A stretch of 64,000 nt of DNA from an archaeon (GTDB lineage Archaea; Nanobdellota; Nanobdellia; Woesearchaeales; GW2011-AR9): contig JABHRS010000008.1 of NCBI GenBank assembly GCA_018670085.1, positions 1 through 64,000 of the forward strand, written 5' to 3'. Position numbers and translations under genes: made by a program. Under the pieces are notes generated by a model. The model worked only from the letters and a program-made list of their open reading frames with translations. It made no database searches and had not been told where the DNA came from. Within the stretch, counting starts at the first letter, position 1. Each line of letters opens with the position of its first letter. Of this stretch, positions 16,726 to 25,420 are shown one piece after another.

Positions 16726-17451
16726 ATGACAAGATTTATTGCAGTAATTTCTGGAAAAGGAGGAGTAGGTAAAACTAGTGTAACTTTAAATTTAGGTCAT
16801 AGTATAGCGAGTTTTGGGAAAAAAGTAGTGTTAGTAGATGCTAATTTAGCGACTGCAAATTTAGGGCACCACTTAGGGAAAGTAACTCATAAGGCAACTC
16901 TTAATGATTTTTTACGAAAAGAAAAACATATCCATGAAGTGTTACATAAACATGAACATGGATTTTCATATATTCCTGCATCTTCATCGTTTTCTGAATT
17001 TCAAAAAACTAATCCTCAAAAAATTGGAAAAGTAATGGAACATTTAGATAAAGGCCATGACGTTGTATTATTTGATGCACCAAGTGGGATGGGTCCAGAA
17101 TTATCTGCATTGTTAAAACATACAGATGAAGTATTGGTTGTGACAACTCCAACTATGAGTAGTGTAATGGAAGCATTAAAATCACTTGAAGTTGCCAAAG
17201 CTAGAGGAAATGTAGTGACTGGAGTTGTAATGAATATGACTCACGGTGGAAAACATGAATTAAGTGAATCTGAAGTTAAAGAGTTACTTGGAGTTCCAAT
17301 TATTGCAAACATTGAACATAACAGACGAATGCATAAGGCACAACATTTAGGAATTCCTTTGGCTGCGATGGGATTTTTTTCTAGGAGAAGTCAACCTGCA
17401 AAACAGTTTCAAAAATTGAGTGACTTTGTTTTAATGAATTTTGAAAAATAG
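16726..17451 (+). CDS. MinD/ParA-type P-loop ATPase
   Basis: 241 aa. Deviant Walker A KGGVGKTS at 11-18 with the signature Lys, Walker A' VLVDANLATANLG and switch II LFDAPSGMG define the MinD/ParA/SIMIBI class. No long C-terminal amphipathic helix is obvious, but the last residues (PAKQFQKLSDFVLMNFEK) could form one and bind membrane. Archaeal MinD homologues position proteins such as chemosensory arrays and archaella rather than FtsZ. The gene 6 nt downstream encodes a four-helix membrane protein, a possible anchor partner. TATA-like GGTTTAAG lies about 35 nt upstream. Confidence 0.9.
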   Translation: MTRFIAVISGKGGVGKTSVTLNLGHSIASFGKKVVLVDANLATANLGHHLGKVTHKATLNDFLRKEKHIHEVLHKHEHGFSYIPASSSFSEFQKTNPQKIGKVMEHLDKGHDVVLFDAPSGMGPELSALLKHTDEVLVVTTPTMSSVMEALKSLEVAKARGNVVTGVVMNMTHGGKHELSESEVKELLGVPIIANIEHNRRMHKAQHLGIPLAAMGFFSRRSQPAKQFQKLSDFVLMNFEK

Positions 17452-17457
17452 GTACTT

Positions 17458-17955
17458 ATGATGGTATCCAAAGTATTACAAAAACATAAACAACATCTGC
17501 AAGGTAAGTTTAGCGCAGCAGAATATTCTCATGTTGAAGAAATTTTAAAATCGTCAGAAGAGTTTCTCCGAAAATCTGGTAATATTTTGTTTTTTAGTTC
17601 AATATTTGTGATTTTCTTTTTGACTTTGATTATGGCATTTGTAGTTTTGCCGTTCAAACAAGTTTTGCCATCAGTATTATTTTTAGGGATTTTTGGATCT
17701 TCTGCTTTTGTTTTTGGGATTATAATAATTTATTTTGTGCATATTAATCCGGAATTTGAAAGACACCATCACTGGATGCTGCTTGGAATTTTAGTATTAT
17801 TTAGCTTCTTAAGCGTTTTTATTGCTCATCTGTTTTTGGGACTACTTTCAAATCCTGTTGTTAGCGGATCAATGTTGTCTGAATGGCCGGTAGCAGCTGT
17901 AATTAGTGTTGGATTTCTAATACCGTATTTACTTTATTGGGTGTTAGTTGAGTAG
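17458..17955 (+). CDS. four-helix membrane protein paired with the MinD-like ATPase
   Basis: 165 aa. A basic, His-rich N-terminus (KVLQKHKQHLQGKFS) of about 40 residues precedes four membrane helices (about 43-63, 70-95, 103-128, 141-162). The N-terminal part has an amphipathic helix pattern. It starts 6 nt after the MinD-like stop, so the two are one operon. Not recognised; the link to the ATPase is the only functional hint. Confidence 0.75.
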   Translation: MMVSKVLQKHKQHLQGKFSAAEYSHVEEILKSSEEFLRKSGNILFFSSIFVIFFLTLIMAFVVLPFKQVLPSVLFLGIFGSSAFVFGIIIIYFVHINPEFERHHHWMLLGILVLFSFLSVFIAHLFLGLLSNPVVSGSMLSEWPVAAVISVGFLIPYLLYWVLVE

Positions 17956-18027
17956 AAATTAATAGAGGAATTAACAGTAGAATTAATTGTTATTTTTTTA
18001 ATTTGTTTTAATGTTTAAAAAATATAC

Positions 18028-18501
18028 TCAATACTCTTCTTCTTTCTTTAATCCAAGTAATCTTAAACTATACTGGAAGAATTGATGTGCATACCATTCC
18101 ATTGCTTCAAGATTATCGATATTGATAACAACGGTTGTGTCTGGACATTTGAACACTTTTCCAACGTGACGTCGGTATTCATTAATTCGTTTAAAATCAT
18201 CACGCTTGGATAATTCACGCATAAAAAAGTAAAAAGAAAGATATTGTTGAAATTTTGGATCATCTGAGTGTAATTTCATCAGGTTCTTTGCTCTTAGTGC
18301 AGGACTTTTAGGAATTTTTTCAATCAATTCCTTCTCTTTTGCATCTATTAGGTACCCTTCTACTATAAAATCATAAAAAGAAATTAATCTCATTAAAGCG
18401 TTATTAACCACTTCAGTGGTTCTAGTATACTTTAAACTAACGTAGATGATATGCTCTACTCTCTTGAGTTCTTCTCGGCCTTCAAAAATATGTTCTTCCA
18501 T
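18028..18501 (-). CDS. conserved-looking helical protein A, last gene of the Sec61-beta/NAC operon
   Basis: 157 aa, almost all helical and soluble. It begins MEEHIFEGREELKRVEHIIYV and includes LMRLISFYDFIVEG and DDFKRINEYRRHVGKVF. The order and spacing of ELxR, LxxxxFY and DFxRxxxY match the gene just upstream (18562-19053), so the two look like distant tandem paralogues. The R-x6-H string in RINEYRRH recalls HEPN nucleases, but one motif is weak evidence. Lies 60 nt after its paralogue; probably co-transcribed with NAC and Sec61-beta. Function unknown. Confidence 0.75.
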   Translation of the reverse strand: MEEHIFEGREELKRVEHIIYVSLKYTRTTEVVNNALMRLISFYDFIVEGYLIDAKEKELIEKIPKSPALRAKNLMKLHSDDPKFQQYLSFYFFMRELSKRDDFKRINEYRRHVGKVFKCPDTTVVINIDNLEAMEWYAHQFFQYSLRLLGLKKEEEY

Positions 18502-18561
18502 TCCTGTTATTGCACCATTAAATCATATCACTACTATTCATCAAATTCTATTTAAAAAAAT

Positions 18562-19053
18562 CTAAATAAACTTTTTTGTTAGTATTTGTCCAAAATTTTC
18601 AGCTATTGATAAAAATTTTGTTGCGGAAGATTCACTAATCACTCGGACTTTATAATTGTTTTCACAAATAATGTAGTCTTTTTTCCTTCGAAAGTCTGCT
18701 GGGCCTGTTTTTTTGGCATTTAATAGCTCCTGGAGCTGAGATTTTTGGTTAATTAATATCGTCAAGTCAAAAGTTTCTCCTAATATTTTACTGAGTTTCT
18801 CGTCGTTATCAATGATATTTTTTTGAATTGTGACCTCATTTTGTTTTTCTTTTGGGATAATTTTTTGATGCTGAAGTAGCAGAAAACAGAATTTTTCCAT
18901 TAATTGATAAAAATTTGCTAGAAGCCTGATGATCTCTAAGAAAAGCTTTTGTTCTTGAAGCATTGGATAAGTTCTTTTTAATAGAAACCTGGCTCGCTCT
19001 AACTCCTGTAGGGCTAAAAGTTGTGTTTGATTGATATTAGAATCTGGGATCAT
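18562..19053 (-). CDS. helical protein B, distant paralogue of the next gene
   Basis: 163 aa, all-alpha by pattern (ELERARFLLKRTYPML, LFLEIIRLLANFYQLMEKF, then a Lys/Glu-rich linker). Residues corresponding to ELxRx..., LLxxFYxxME and ADFRRKKDY also occur in the downstream 157-aa protein at matching positions. It begins 32 nt after the NAC stop. No membrane helix despite a Leu/Phe-rich stretch (KFCFLLLQHQ). Not recognised; context suggests a link to nascent-chain handling, which is inference. Confidence 0.72.
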   Translation of the reverse strand: MIPDSNINQTQLLALQELERARFLLKRTYPMLQEQKLFLEIIRLLANFYQLMEKFCFLLLQHQKIIPKEKQNEVTIQKNIIDNDEKLSKILGETFDLTILINQKSQLQELLNAKKTGPADFRRKKDYIICENNYKVRVISESSATKFLSIAENFGQILTKKFI

Positions 19054-19085
19054 TACTTTTTGTATAAGGTGAAAGTAGAAAAAGA

Positions 19086-19433
19086 TTACTCTTCTTTATT
19101 TGTTAATGTTAAAATAGCTTCTGCTAAATCACCTTTCGCTGTTTCAATTGCTGACCTTGCAGTTTCTGGTGTAACTCCGGTTTGTAAAACTACAGTTTCA
19201 ACATCTTCTTCTGAGATATCAGGGGTTGAGTCTAAAGCTTGTTCAACTGGAGATCCAGTGATTTGATAGGTCTCTTGGCCCATCATGTTGATTTTAGAAA
19301 GTTGAGGGTTATCAAATACTAATTCTCTATCTTCAAGCGTGATGACAATTTTGGATGCTTTTAATTCTACTTGTTGCATGCCCATCTTTTGCATCATTTT
19401 TTGCATTTGTCTTGGATTTACGCCTGGAAACAT
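19086..19433 (-). CDS. nac: nascent polypeptide-associated complex protein (archaeal NAC)
   Basis: 115 aa. N-terminal MFPGVNPRQMQKMMQKMGM is the typical archaeal NAC start, followed by the NAC beta-barrel core (IVITLEDRELVFDNPQL, YQITG) and a C-terminal UBA domain (about 76-115, EEDVETVVLQTGV..ARSAIETAKGDLAEAI). Archaeal NAC is a homodimer that binds nascent chains at the ribosome exit. The gene follows Sec61-beta by 24 nt, so nascent-chain chaperone and translocon subunit are co-transcribed. Length is standard for the family. Confidence 0.95.
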   Translation of the reverse strand: MFPGVNPRQMQKMMQKMGMQQVELKASKIVITLEDRELVFDNPQLSKINMMGQETYQITGSPVEQALDSTPDISEEDVETVVLQTGVTPETARSAIETAKGDLAEAILTLTNKEE

Positions 19434-19457
19434 TTTTTTCGTACCTTTATTTGTTAT

Positions 19458-19634
19458 TTATTGACCTAACCATCCATTTAATAGAAAATTAAGTGCGATC
19501 ACTAGTACTATCACAACTCCACAAAGAATCATTACAGTGTGCGCTGACATCTGTAATTTTGTTGAAGTTTCATCAAAATACCTAGTTAGGCCACCTTGAC
19601 CTGAGGGCATGTGAATTTTGTTGTCTTTTGCCAT
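19458..19634 (-). CDS. secG: Sec61-beta subunit of the protein translocase
   Basis: 58 aa, too short for common length cut-offs. It has the archaeal Sec61-beta signature MPSGQGGLTRYFDE (about 9-22) followed by one C-terminal membrane helix (about 34-54: VMILCGVVIVLVIALNFLL). The N-terminal part is cytosolic. It is the peripheral third subunit of the SecY complex; secY itself is at 46738. The start at 19634 lies about 25 nt after a minus-strand TATA box (ACTATTTAAAC, about 19657-19667), which implies a leaderless message. It heads the minus-strand operon and is divergent from secF-secD. Confidence 0.95.
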   Translation of the reverse strand: MAKDNKIHMPSGQGGLTRYFDETSTKLQMSAHTVMILCGVVIVLVIALNFLLNGWLGQ

Positions 19635-19764
19635 TATAATGGGTGATCTTAGTTGTGGTTTAAATAGTTTTTGTGTGTAATGTATAGATCTTGTCTATGA
19701 TTTCGCCACAATCTTTATATATAGACTTTTTGACAACAGATGAATCAGCTTAAGAAGTGGTATA

Positions 19765-20667
19765 ATGAGCATTAAAAAAAGTATTAAAGAAATTTACGAA
19801 AACAAGTACAAATTACTTTTAATCATTCCATTCTTATTACTAATATTCTCAGTTATTCAAATTGGAGTTCAATACCAACAAACTGGTGACTTTGTTAACA
19901 AAGGTGTTAGTTTGAAAGGTGGATCTACAGTTACAATCCCAACTAACATGTTAGAAAGTCAAAGCGATGCTCTTGAACTTGCGTTATTAAACAGCGCAGA
20001 TTTTGCAAATGCAGATATCTCAGTTAGATCACTTTCGGCTGCTGGATCAACAACTGCAATAGTAGTTGAATCTAGTTTACAAGAAGGTGATGTTTTAGAT
20101 TCGCTCTTGGACGAAATCGAAGGACAAACAACTGTTGATCAAGATACTTTCTCAGTTGAGATTACTGGGTCAAGCCTTGGTGAAAGTTTTTTCACTCAAA
20201 CAATGATTGCTTTAGTTGTAGCATTTTTATTAATGGGACTAGTTGTTCTGATCTATTTTCGAACTCCAATCCCTTCATTTGCAGTAATCTTAGCTGCAGC
20301 TTCAGATATAGTCTGTACACTTGCAATTTTTAATTTAACTGGGCAGAAATTGACCACAGCTGGAATTGCAGCATTATTGATGCTAATTGGTTATTCTGTT
20401 GATACTGATATTTTAGTAACTACCAAATTATTGAAGAGGCATGGTGCTTCTGTTATGAACAGGGTATATGATGCTATGAAAACTGGAATGACTATGACTG
20501 GAACAACTTTAATTGTAATCACAATTACTATGTTTTTGGTGAAAAGTGATACTGTAAAACAAATTATGCTAATTTTATTTATTGGACTAGCTGTAGATTT
20601 GATTATGACTTGGATTCAGAATGTAGGAATTTTAAGGATGTATTTAGAAAAGAAAAGTAAGAAATAA
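19765..20667 (+). CDS. secF: protein-export membrane protein SecF
   Basis: 300 aa. One N-terminal helix (about 17-37), an extracytoplasmic domain starting with GVSLKGGSTVTIP, then five membrane helices. The helix-4 block GYSVDTDILVTTKLLKRHG matches the SecF signature. With SecD it forms an RND-type complex that assists protein export after SecY. Gene order secF then secD, the usual archaeal order, with a 23-nt gap. A TTTATATATAG TATA box is near 19711-19721 and the message carries a short leader with a weak AAGTGGT ribosome-binding site. Confidence 0.94.
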   Translation: MSIKKSIKEIYENKYKLLLIIPFLLLIFSVIQIGVQYQQTGDFVNKGVSLKGGSTVTIPTNMLESQSDALELALLNSADFANADISVRSLSAAGSTTAIVVESSLQEGDVLDSLLDEIEGQTTVDQDTFSVEITGSSLGESFFTQTMIALVVAFLLMGLVVLIYFRTPIPSFAVILAAASDIVCTLAIFNLTGQKLTTAGIAALLMLIGYSVDTDILVTTKLLKRHGASVMNRVYDAMKTGMTMTGTTLIVITITMFLVKSDTVKQIMLILFIGLAVDLIMTWIQNVGILRMYLEKKSKK

Positions 20668-20690
20668 CAATAAAAATTAAAAAAATAAAA

Positions 20691-22298
20691 ATGGGTAAAC
20701 TTAAACAAATATTCACAAATTGGAGAGTGTTATTATTATTATTTGTAGTAATACTTGCATTAACTTCAATCTTTACTGCAAGTCCATCAAACTGGTTTGC
20801 AACAGGAGTGAATATTGATTCTATTGAAACAAACTCATCTGCTGCAATCGCTGGGATATCAAGTCCAAGTTCAGGAACTCATCCATTGCAACAAGAGAGG
20901 ATTTTGGAAATTGATGGAAGTGAGATTACAAATATAGATGAATTTTATGATTCGTTATCATTTGTTGGAGCTGGAGAAACAATCACCATCACAACTAACC
21001 AATTCTCATATGTTTTACTTGTAAAAGAAGAAGATGTTACAACTGGAGTTGCAATTGATCTTGGGATTACTGTTAGTGAAATTCCAAGTAATAATCTTCG
21101 AAAAGGATTAGACTTAGCTGGTGGAACTCGTGTTTTATTACAACCAGTTGAACCAGTTGATGATGAAATAATAGAAGTTACTATCTCTAATTTGTATGAA
21201 AGATTAAATGTTTATGGATTAAGTGATATCTCAATTAGTCCGGCTAAAGATTTGGCAGGAGATCAATTTATTGTAATTGAAATTGCAGGGGCATCCGAAA
21301 GCGAAGTAAGATCACTACTTGAAGAGCAAGGAAAATTTGAAGCTGTGATCGGAAATCAAACTGTATTTTCTGGTGGAGATAAAGATATTACTTATGTTTG
21401 TCGAAGTGCTGATTGTTCAGGAATAGATCCTAACGCAGGTTGCGGGCAATTAAGCGATGGAAGCCAAAGCTGTAGATTCTTTTTCTCAATTACCTTAAGT
21501 GGTGATGCTGCTCAACGTCAAGCTGATGCAACACGTAATTTAGATGTGAGCTATGAAGGTGCAAGTACATATCTGAGTGAAGATTTAATCTTATATCTTG
21601 ATGATGTTGAAGTTGATAGACTTCGAATTGGTTCAGAACTTCAAGGAAGAGCTACAACACAGATTCAAATTTCAGGGTCTGGTGCTGGGACTACTCAAGA
21701 GAATGCAATTGATGATACTTTGAATCAAATGAACCGTTTGCAAACTATTATGATCACAGGTTCACTCCCAGTGCAATTAGAAATTGTTAAAATGGATACA
21801 GTTTCTGCTCTACTTGGAGAAGAATTTTTACAAAATTTATTGATGGTTGCAGCAATTGCAGTCTTAGCAGTGTTTACAGTAATTTTTATTCGATATCGTA
21901 AATGGATTGTGGCGGCACCGATGTCACTAATTATGCTTTCAGAGATACTTTTGATTTTAGGATTTGCAGCAGCAGTTTCATGGAATTTGGACCTTGCAGC
22001 ATTTGCTGGGATAATCATTGCCGCAGGAACAGGAGTTGATCATTTAATTATCATAACTGATGAGACTTTGCGTGGTGAAAAATTAAGCTCACTAAAGGCG
22101 CGGGTTAAGAATGCGATGTTTATTGTAATGGGTGCTTATTTTACAACCACTGTTGGGATGATCCCTCTTTGGTTCGCAGGAGCTGGATTACTTAAGGGAT
22201 TTGCGTTTACAACAATTGTCGGAATTACTCTTGGTGTATTTATTGCACGGCCAGCTTATGCTGCAATCATTAAGATTATGCTTGAAGAAGAAGAGTAA
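20691..22298 (+). CDS. secD: protein-export membrane protein SecD with an N-terminal PDZ-like domain
   Basis: 535 aa. After helix 1 (about 12-31) comes a segment of about 90 residues (IDSIETNSSAAIAGI..., RILEIDGSEITNIDEFYDSL, GETITITT) that reads as a PDZ fold. The usual SecD body follows: GLDLAGGTRVLLQ (about 142), the porter domain, then membrane helices 2-6 with GIIIAAGTGVDHLIII. It partners SecF encoded just upstream to drive late steps of export. The PDZ-like insert is unusual for classical SecD. A Cys-containing loop (VCRSADCSG...GCGQLSDGSQSC) near 240-263 may hold disulfides outside the cell. Confidence 0.93.
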   Translation: MGKLKQIFTNWRVLLLLFVVILALTSIFTASPSNWFATGVNIDSIETNSSAAIAGISSPSSGTHPLQQERILEIDGSEITNIDEFYDSLSFVGAGETITITTNQFSYVLLVKEEDVTTGVAIDLGITVSEIPSNNLRKGLDLAGGTRVLLQPVEPVDDEIIEVTISNLYERLNVYGLSDISISPAKDLAGDQFIVIEIAGASESEVRSLLEEQGKFEAVIGNQTVFSGGDKDITYVCRSADCSGIDPNAGCGQLSDGSQSCRFFFSITLSGDAAQRQADATRNLDVSYEGASTYLSEDLILYLDDVEVDRLRIGSELQGRATTQIQISGSGAGTTQENAIDDTLNQMNRLQTIMITGSLPVQLEIVKMDTVSALLGEEFLQNLLMVAAIAVLAVFTVIFIRYRKWIVAAPMSLIMLSEILLILGFAAAVSWNLDLAAFAGIIIAAGTGVDHLIIITDETLRGEKLSSLKARVKNAMFIVMGAYFTTTVGMIPLWFAGAGLLKGFAFTTIVGITLGVFIARPAYAAIIKIMLEEEE

Positions 22299-22465
22299 TT
22301 ATTTTTAGTGATTTTTGTTTTGTTTATTAATTTATTAATCTATTTTTTCTTTTTTTTTTCTTTTCTTAATTTTTTGATCATTTTGGCTAAACATTTATAT
22401 ACGTGAATCTCCCTATTATCTTTGAATATTTTGTTTTGTAAATTGATGATCATAGAGGTGGCTAA

Positions 22466-23407
22466 GTGAAAATTATAGAATTCAAATCAGTATCTAAAGA
22501 ATTTGGAGATCATTTAGTCTTAGACAAAATAGATTTTGCAATTGAAGAAGGAGATATTTGTGGAATTATTGGTGGTTCAGGTAGCGGAAAATCTACACTC
22601 TTGAATTTGATGGTTGGATTTTTGAAACCAGAAGAAGGGGGAGTATATTATCACAGTCCTGCAACTGGAAAAAGTTATCATCTTGATTCACACATTTCTG
22701 ATCTCCGAGAAAAAATTGGTTTCACTCCTCAACACACATCATTTTATCCAAAATTAACTGTGATGGAGAACTTAATTCATTTTGGAAGAATGTATAAAAT
22801 TCAAGAAAATATTTTAATTGAAAATGCTAAGAATTTATTGAAATTTACCGGTCTTTATGATTTTAGGAATGAACTTGCTGAATCCTTAAGTGGGGGAATG
22901 CAAAAAAGACTTGATATTAGTTGCAGTTTAGTGCATAAACCAAAAGTTTTGGTTTTGGATGAGCCAACAGTTGATCTGGATCCGCTTTTACGTCGAGATA
23001 TAATTGAATTAATTAGGGCTGTGAATCGTCAAGGTGTTACCATAGTGATTGCATCACATGATTTAGAAAATATGGAAATTCTTTGTCATAAGATTGCAAT
23101 TATACATCATAAAAGCATATTTGCATACGGGTCTATTAATGAGATCAAACGAAAATTTGGTCACAAACATGGAGTCTTACGTTTGCACACAGGAGAACAT
23201 CATAAAGCGATGCTCGGACATGCAAAAAATTTGTCAGTGAACTCTATTGTCGATAAAGGAGATCATATCATCTTTGAAACCAATAATCTGCCAACTTTGC
23301 TTGATGGAATGGTGAGATTGGTTGCAAAAGAAAGATTGCCATTCACGCATATTGAAATGTCTGCTCCAAAGCTTCGAGGAGTATTTGAGAAAATAGGAAA
23401 AGAATAG
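22466..23407 (+). CDS. ABC transporter ATPase (ABC-2 exporter)
   Basis: 313 aa. Walker A GGSGSGKST (36-44), signature LSGGMQKRLD, Walker B VLVLDEPTVDLD, switch SHDLE. The last about 90 residues (His-rich, HKHGVLRLHTGEHHKAMLGH) form an accessory domain. It would energise export together with the ABC-2 permease whose gene starts 93 nt downstream. The start codon is GTG, fixed by GAGGTGG 9 nt upstream. TATA-like TTTATATACG occurs about 2396.. in relative terms near 22394-22403. Substrate unknown. Confidence 0.92.
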   Translation: MKIIEFKSVSKEFGDHLVLDKIDFAIEEGDICGIIGGSGSGKSTLLNLMVGFLKPEEGGVYYHSPATGKSYHLDSHISDLREKIGFTPQHTSFYPKLTVMENLIHFGRMYKIQENILIENAKNLLKFTGLYDFRNELAESLSGGMQKRLDISCSLVHKPKVLVLDEPTVDLDPLLRRDIIELIRAVNRQGVTIVIASHDLENMEILCHKIAIIHHKSIFAYGSINEIKRKFGHKHGVLRLHTGEHHKAMLGHAKNLSVNSIVDKGDHIIFETNNLPTLLDGMVRLVAKERLPFTHIEMSAPKLRGVFEKIGKE

Positions 23408-23499
23408 ATTAAAAAAGAACTAAATAAGAATTAACTAAGATAGGGATTGTAACAGAATCATAAAACAATTATTTTCATAGAAAGAATGATGGGTGAATT

Positions 23500-25380
23500 A
23501 TGAAAGAATTATTTTTATTAGTAAAGAAAAATATCGTACTGATGCTTCGTTCAAAAGCTTCAGCTTTGATCATAATATTTGCGCCACTCTTATTAGTATT
23601 GTTAATCGGGTTATCATACGACAATTTTGCAGGGTATGGGTTAACTGTTGGATTTGTTGCAGACTCCGTTGGAGAAGATATTACTGCTTTGCAAACTTCT
23701 CTCGAATCTCAAGATTTTTCTGTTGTTCAATATACAAACCTTGAAAATTGTTTATCTGATATAGAACAAAATTATGTTCATGCTTGTTTGGAGTTGCCGT
23801 TGGATTTTTCGGTCCAAGATAATAATGCAAAATCAGTTACTTTTCATTTGGATCAAAGTAGAATCAATGTTGTTTGGATTATTCAAGAAGTATTGCGTAA
23901 TGAATTTAGTTTGAAAACACAAGAAGTATCTGAGGAATTAGTCTCAAATATCTTCACAAAAATAACTAGTGCTCAAAGCAATTTGGATTCACAGCGAAGT
24001 ACTTTAGATAATATCAAAAGTGCCCAAGGAGTTGCTGTGAGCTCACTTAGCGAAGTTGACATTTCTGTAACTGATGAAGATATAGAGACCCAAGATCACT
24101 TAATTGAGACATATGAAAATTTTATCTTATCTAGTGTACTAACTGCAGAAGACAAAATTAATGACCTTCAGGAACAAATTGATGGTTCAGATAATATCTC
24201 CAGTGGGGAGTCTGATGACCTGACTTTGCTCGTTACTGGCATACAAGAATTAATAGATGACATTGAACTCTACACTGGGGGCACTGGAACTTTTAGTTTT
24301 GGTGAAATCCAAGTTGCAATTGATGCTCTTCAAATTTCAGTTTCTTCTGCTAACAGTGGGGTTAGTGGCGCTAATACTAATTTAGTAACAGCACAAACTG
24401 ATCTTGAAACAGTGGTTACTGCGTTAAATAGTTTATCAACTGAATTAAACAGTTTTGAAGTTGATGATAGTTCAACAATTTCAGCGCCACTGGTTACAAA
24501 CATTGAACTTGTTTCATCTGAAAAATCCAAATTTAATTATTTATTTCCAAGTTTAATGGTATTAGTTGTTATGTTTATTTCAATAATGCTTGGAAACACT
24601 TTAGTTATGATGGAGAAAAAAAGTCCTGCTTATATTCGAAATGTTTTACTTCCAGTTTCTAAGATGAAATTTATTCTAGCTAACTTTTTTAGTGTGATTA
24701 CATTGGTGGCATTTCAAATTTTAATATTAATGGGTGTTTCATTACTTTTCGTTCCAGCAGATTTAACTGCTTTTTTTGTAACATTTTTGACCTTGCTTTT
24801 TGTAACAGCAGTATTCGGATTTATTGGGATGATTTTAGGATCAATTTTCAATTCTGAAGAAACAAGTATCTTAGCTTCAATTTCAACTGGAAGTTTATTT
24901 TTGTTCTTATCTGGTGTAATACTACCAATTGAAGGTATGAGTGCTGGACTTCGAGATTTGACTGCTTTGAACCCATTTGTTGTAGCTGAAGAAGTTGTTC
25001 GCCGAGTTTTTATTTTTGGAGGAAGTTTTCAAGGATTATTTGAACCATTGATGACACTCTTTTTGTATTCAATTATTTTGTTTTTGATTATTTTGGTCTT
25101 TGATTCATTTATTCATCAGCACTTGATTGAGAAGTATTTGTATAAAAAACATAAAACTGCTAGGCGTAATAATAAGAAAGATTCTGGAAAAAACGGCACT
25201 AAAAATCTGTTAGCAGCTATTGGGTCCGTAGGATCAGATGAGCTAGGGATGGATCATCCAAAAAAATCAAGTAATCATTCTGCTACAGGAACTGCAAATT
25301 TAAAAAAACAACACCAAAAAAAGATGAAAAGGTTTTCATTATTTAGTAAAAGAAAGAAAAAAGAAGAATTTGAATTATAA
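23500..25380 (+). CDS. ABC-2 type permease with large extracytoplasmic coiled-coil domain
   Basis: 626 aa. Helix 1 (about 20-40) leads to an extracytoplasmic region of some 300 residues: first an ABC-2 pseudo-periplasmic part (VGFVADSVGEDI...) then a Ser/Thr/Gln/Asp-rich, probably coiled-coil stretch (about 160-335). Six helices follow (about 346-545) and a very basic cytosolic tail (KKHKTARRNNKK ... KRKKKEEFEL). The layout resembles MdrB/YhgE-type ABC-2 exporters. GGGTGAATT just before the ATG is the ribosome-binding site. With the ATPase upstream it makes a half-transporter pair; substrate unknown. Confidence 0.85.
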   Translation: MKELFLLVKKNIVLMLRSKASALIIIFAPLLLVLLIGLSYDNFAGYGLTVGFVADSVGEDITALQTSLESQDFSVVQYTNLENCLSDIEQNYVHACLELPLDFSVQDNNAKSVTFHLDQSRINVVWIIQEVLRNEFSLKTQEVSEELVSNIFTKITSAQSNLDSQRSTLDNIKSAQGVAVSSLSEVDISVTDEDIETQDHLIETYENFILSSVLTAEDKINDLQEQIDGSDNISSGESDDLTLLVTGIQELIDDIELYTGGTGTFSFGEIQVAIDALQISVSSANSGVSGANTNLVTAQTDLETVVTALNSLSTELNSFEVDDSSTISAPLVTNIELVSSEKSKFNYLFPSLMVLVVMFISIMLGNTLVMMEKKSPAYIRNVLLPVSKMKFILANFFSVITLVAFQILILMGVSLLFVPADLTAFFVTFLTLLFVTAVFGFIGMILGSIFNSEETSILASISTGSLFLFLSGVILPIEGMSAGLRDLTALNPFVVAEEVVRRVFIFGGSFQGLFEPLMTLFLYSIILFLIILVFDSFIHQHLIEKYLYKKHKTARRNNKKDSGKNGTKNLLAAIGSVGSDELGMDHPKKSSNHSATGTANLKKQHQKKMKRFSLFSKRKKKEEFEL

Positions 25381-25420
25381 TTTACAAAGCTTTTTATCTA
25401 TTGTTTATTTTTTCTTTAAT

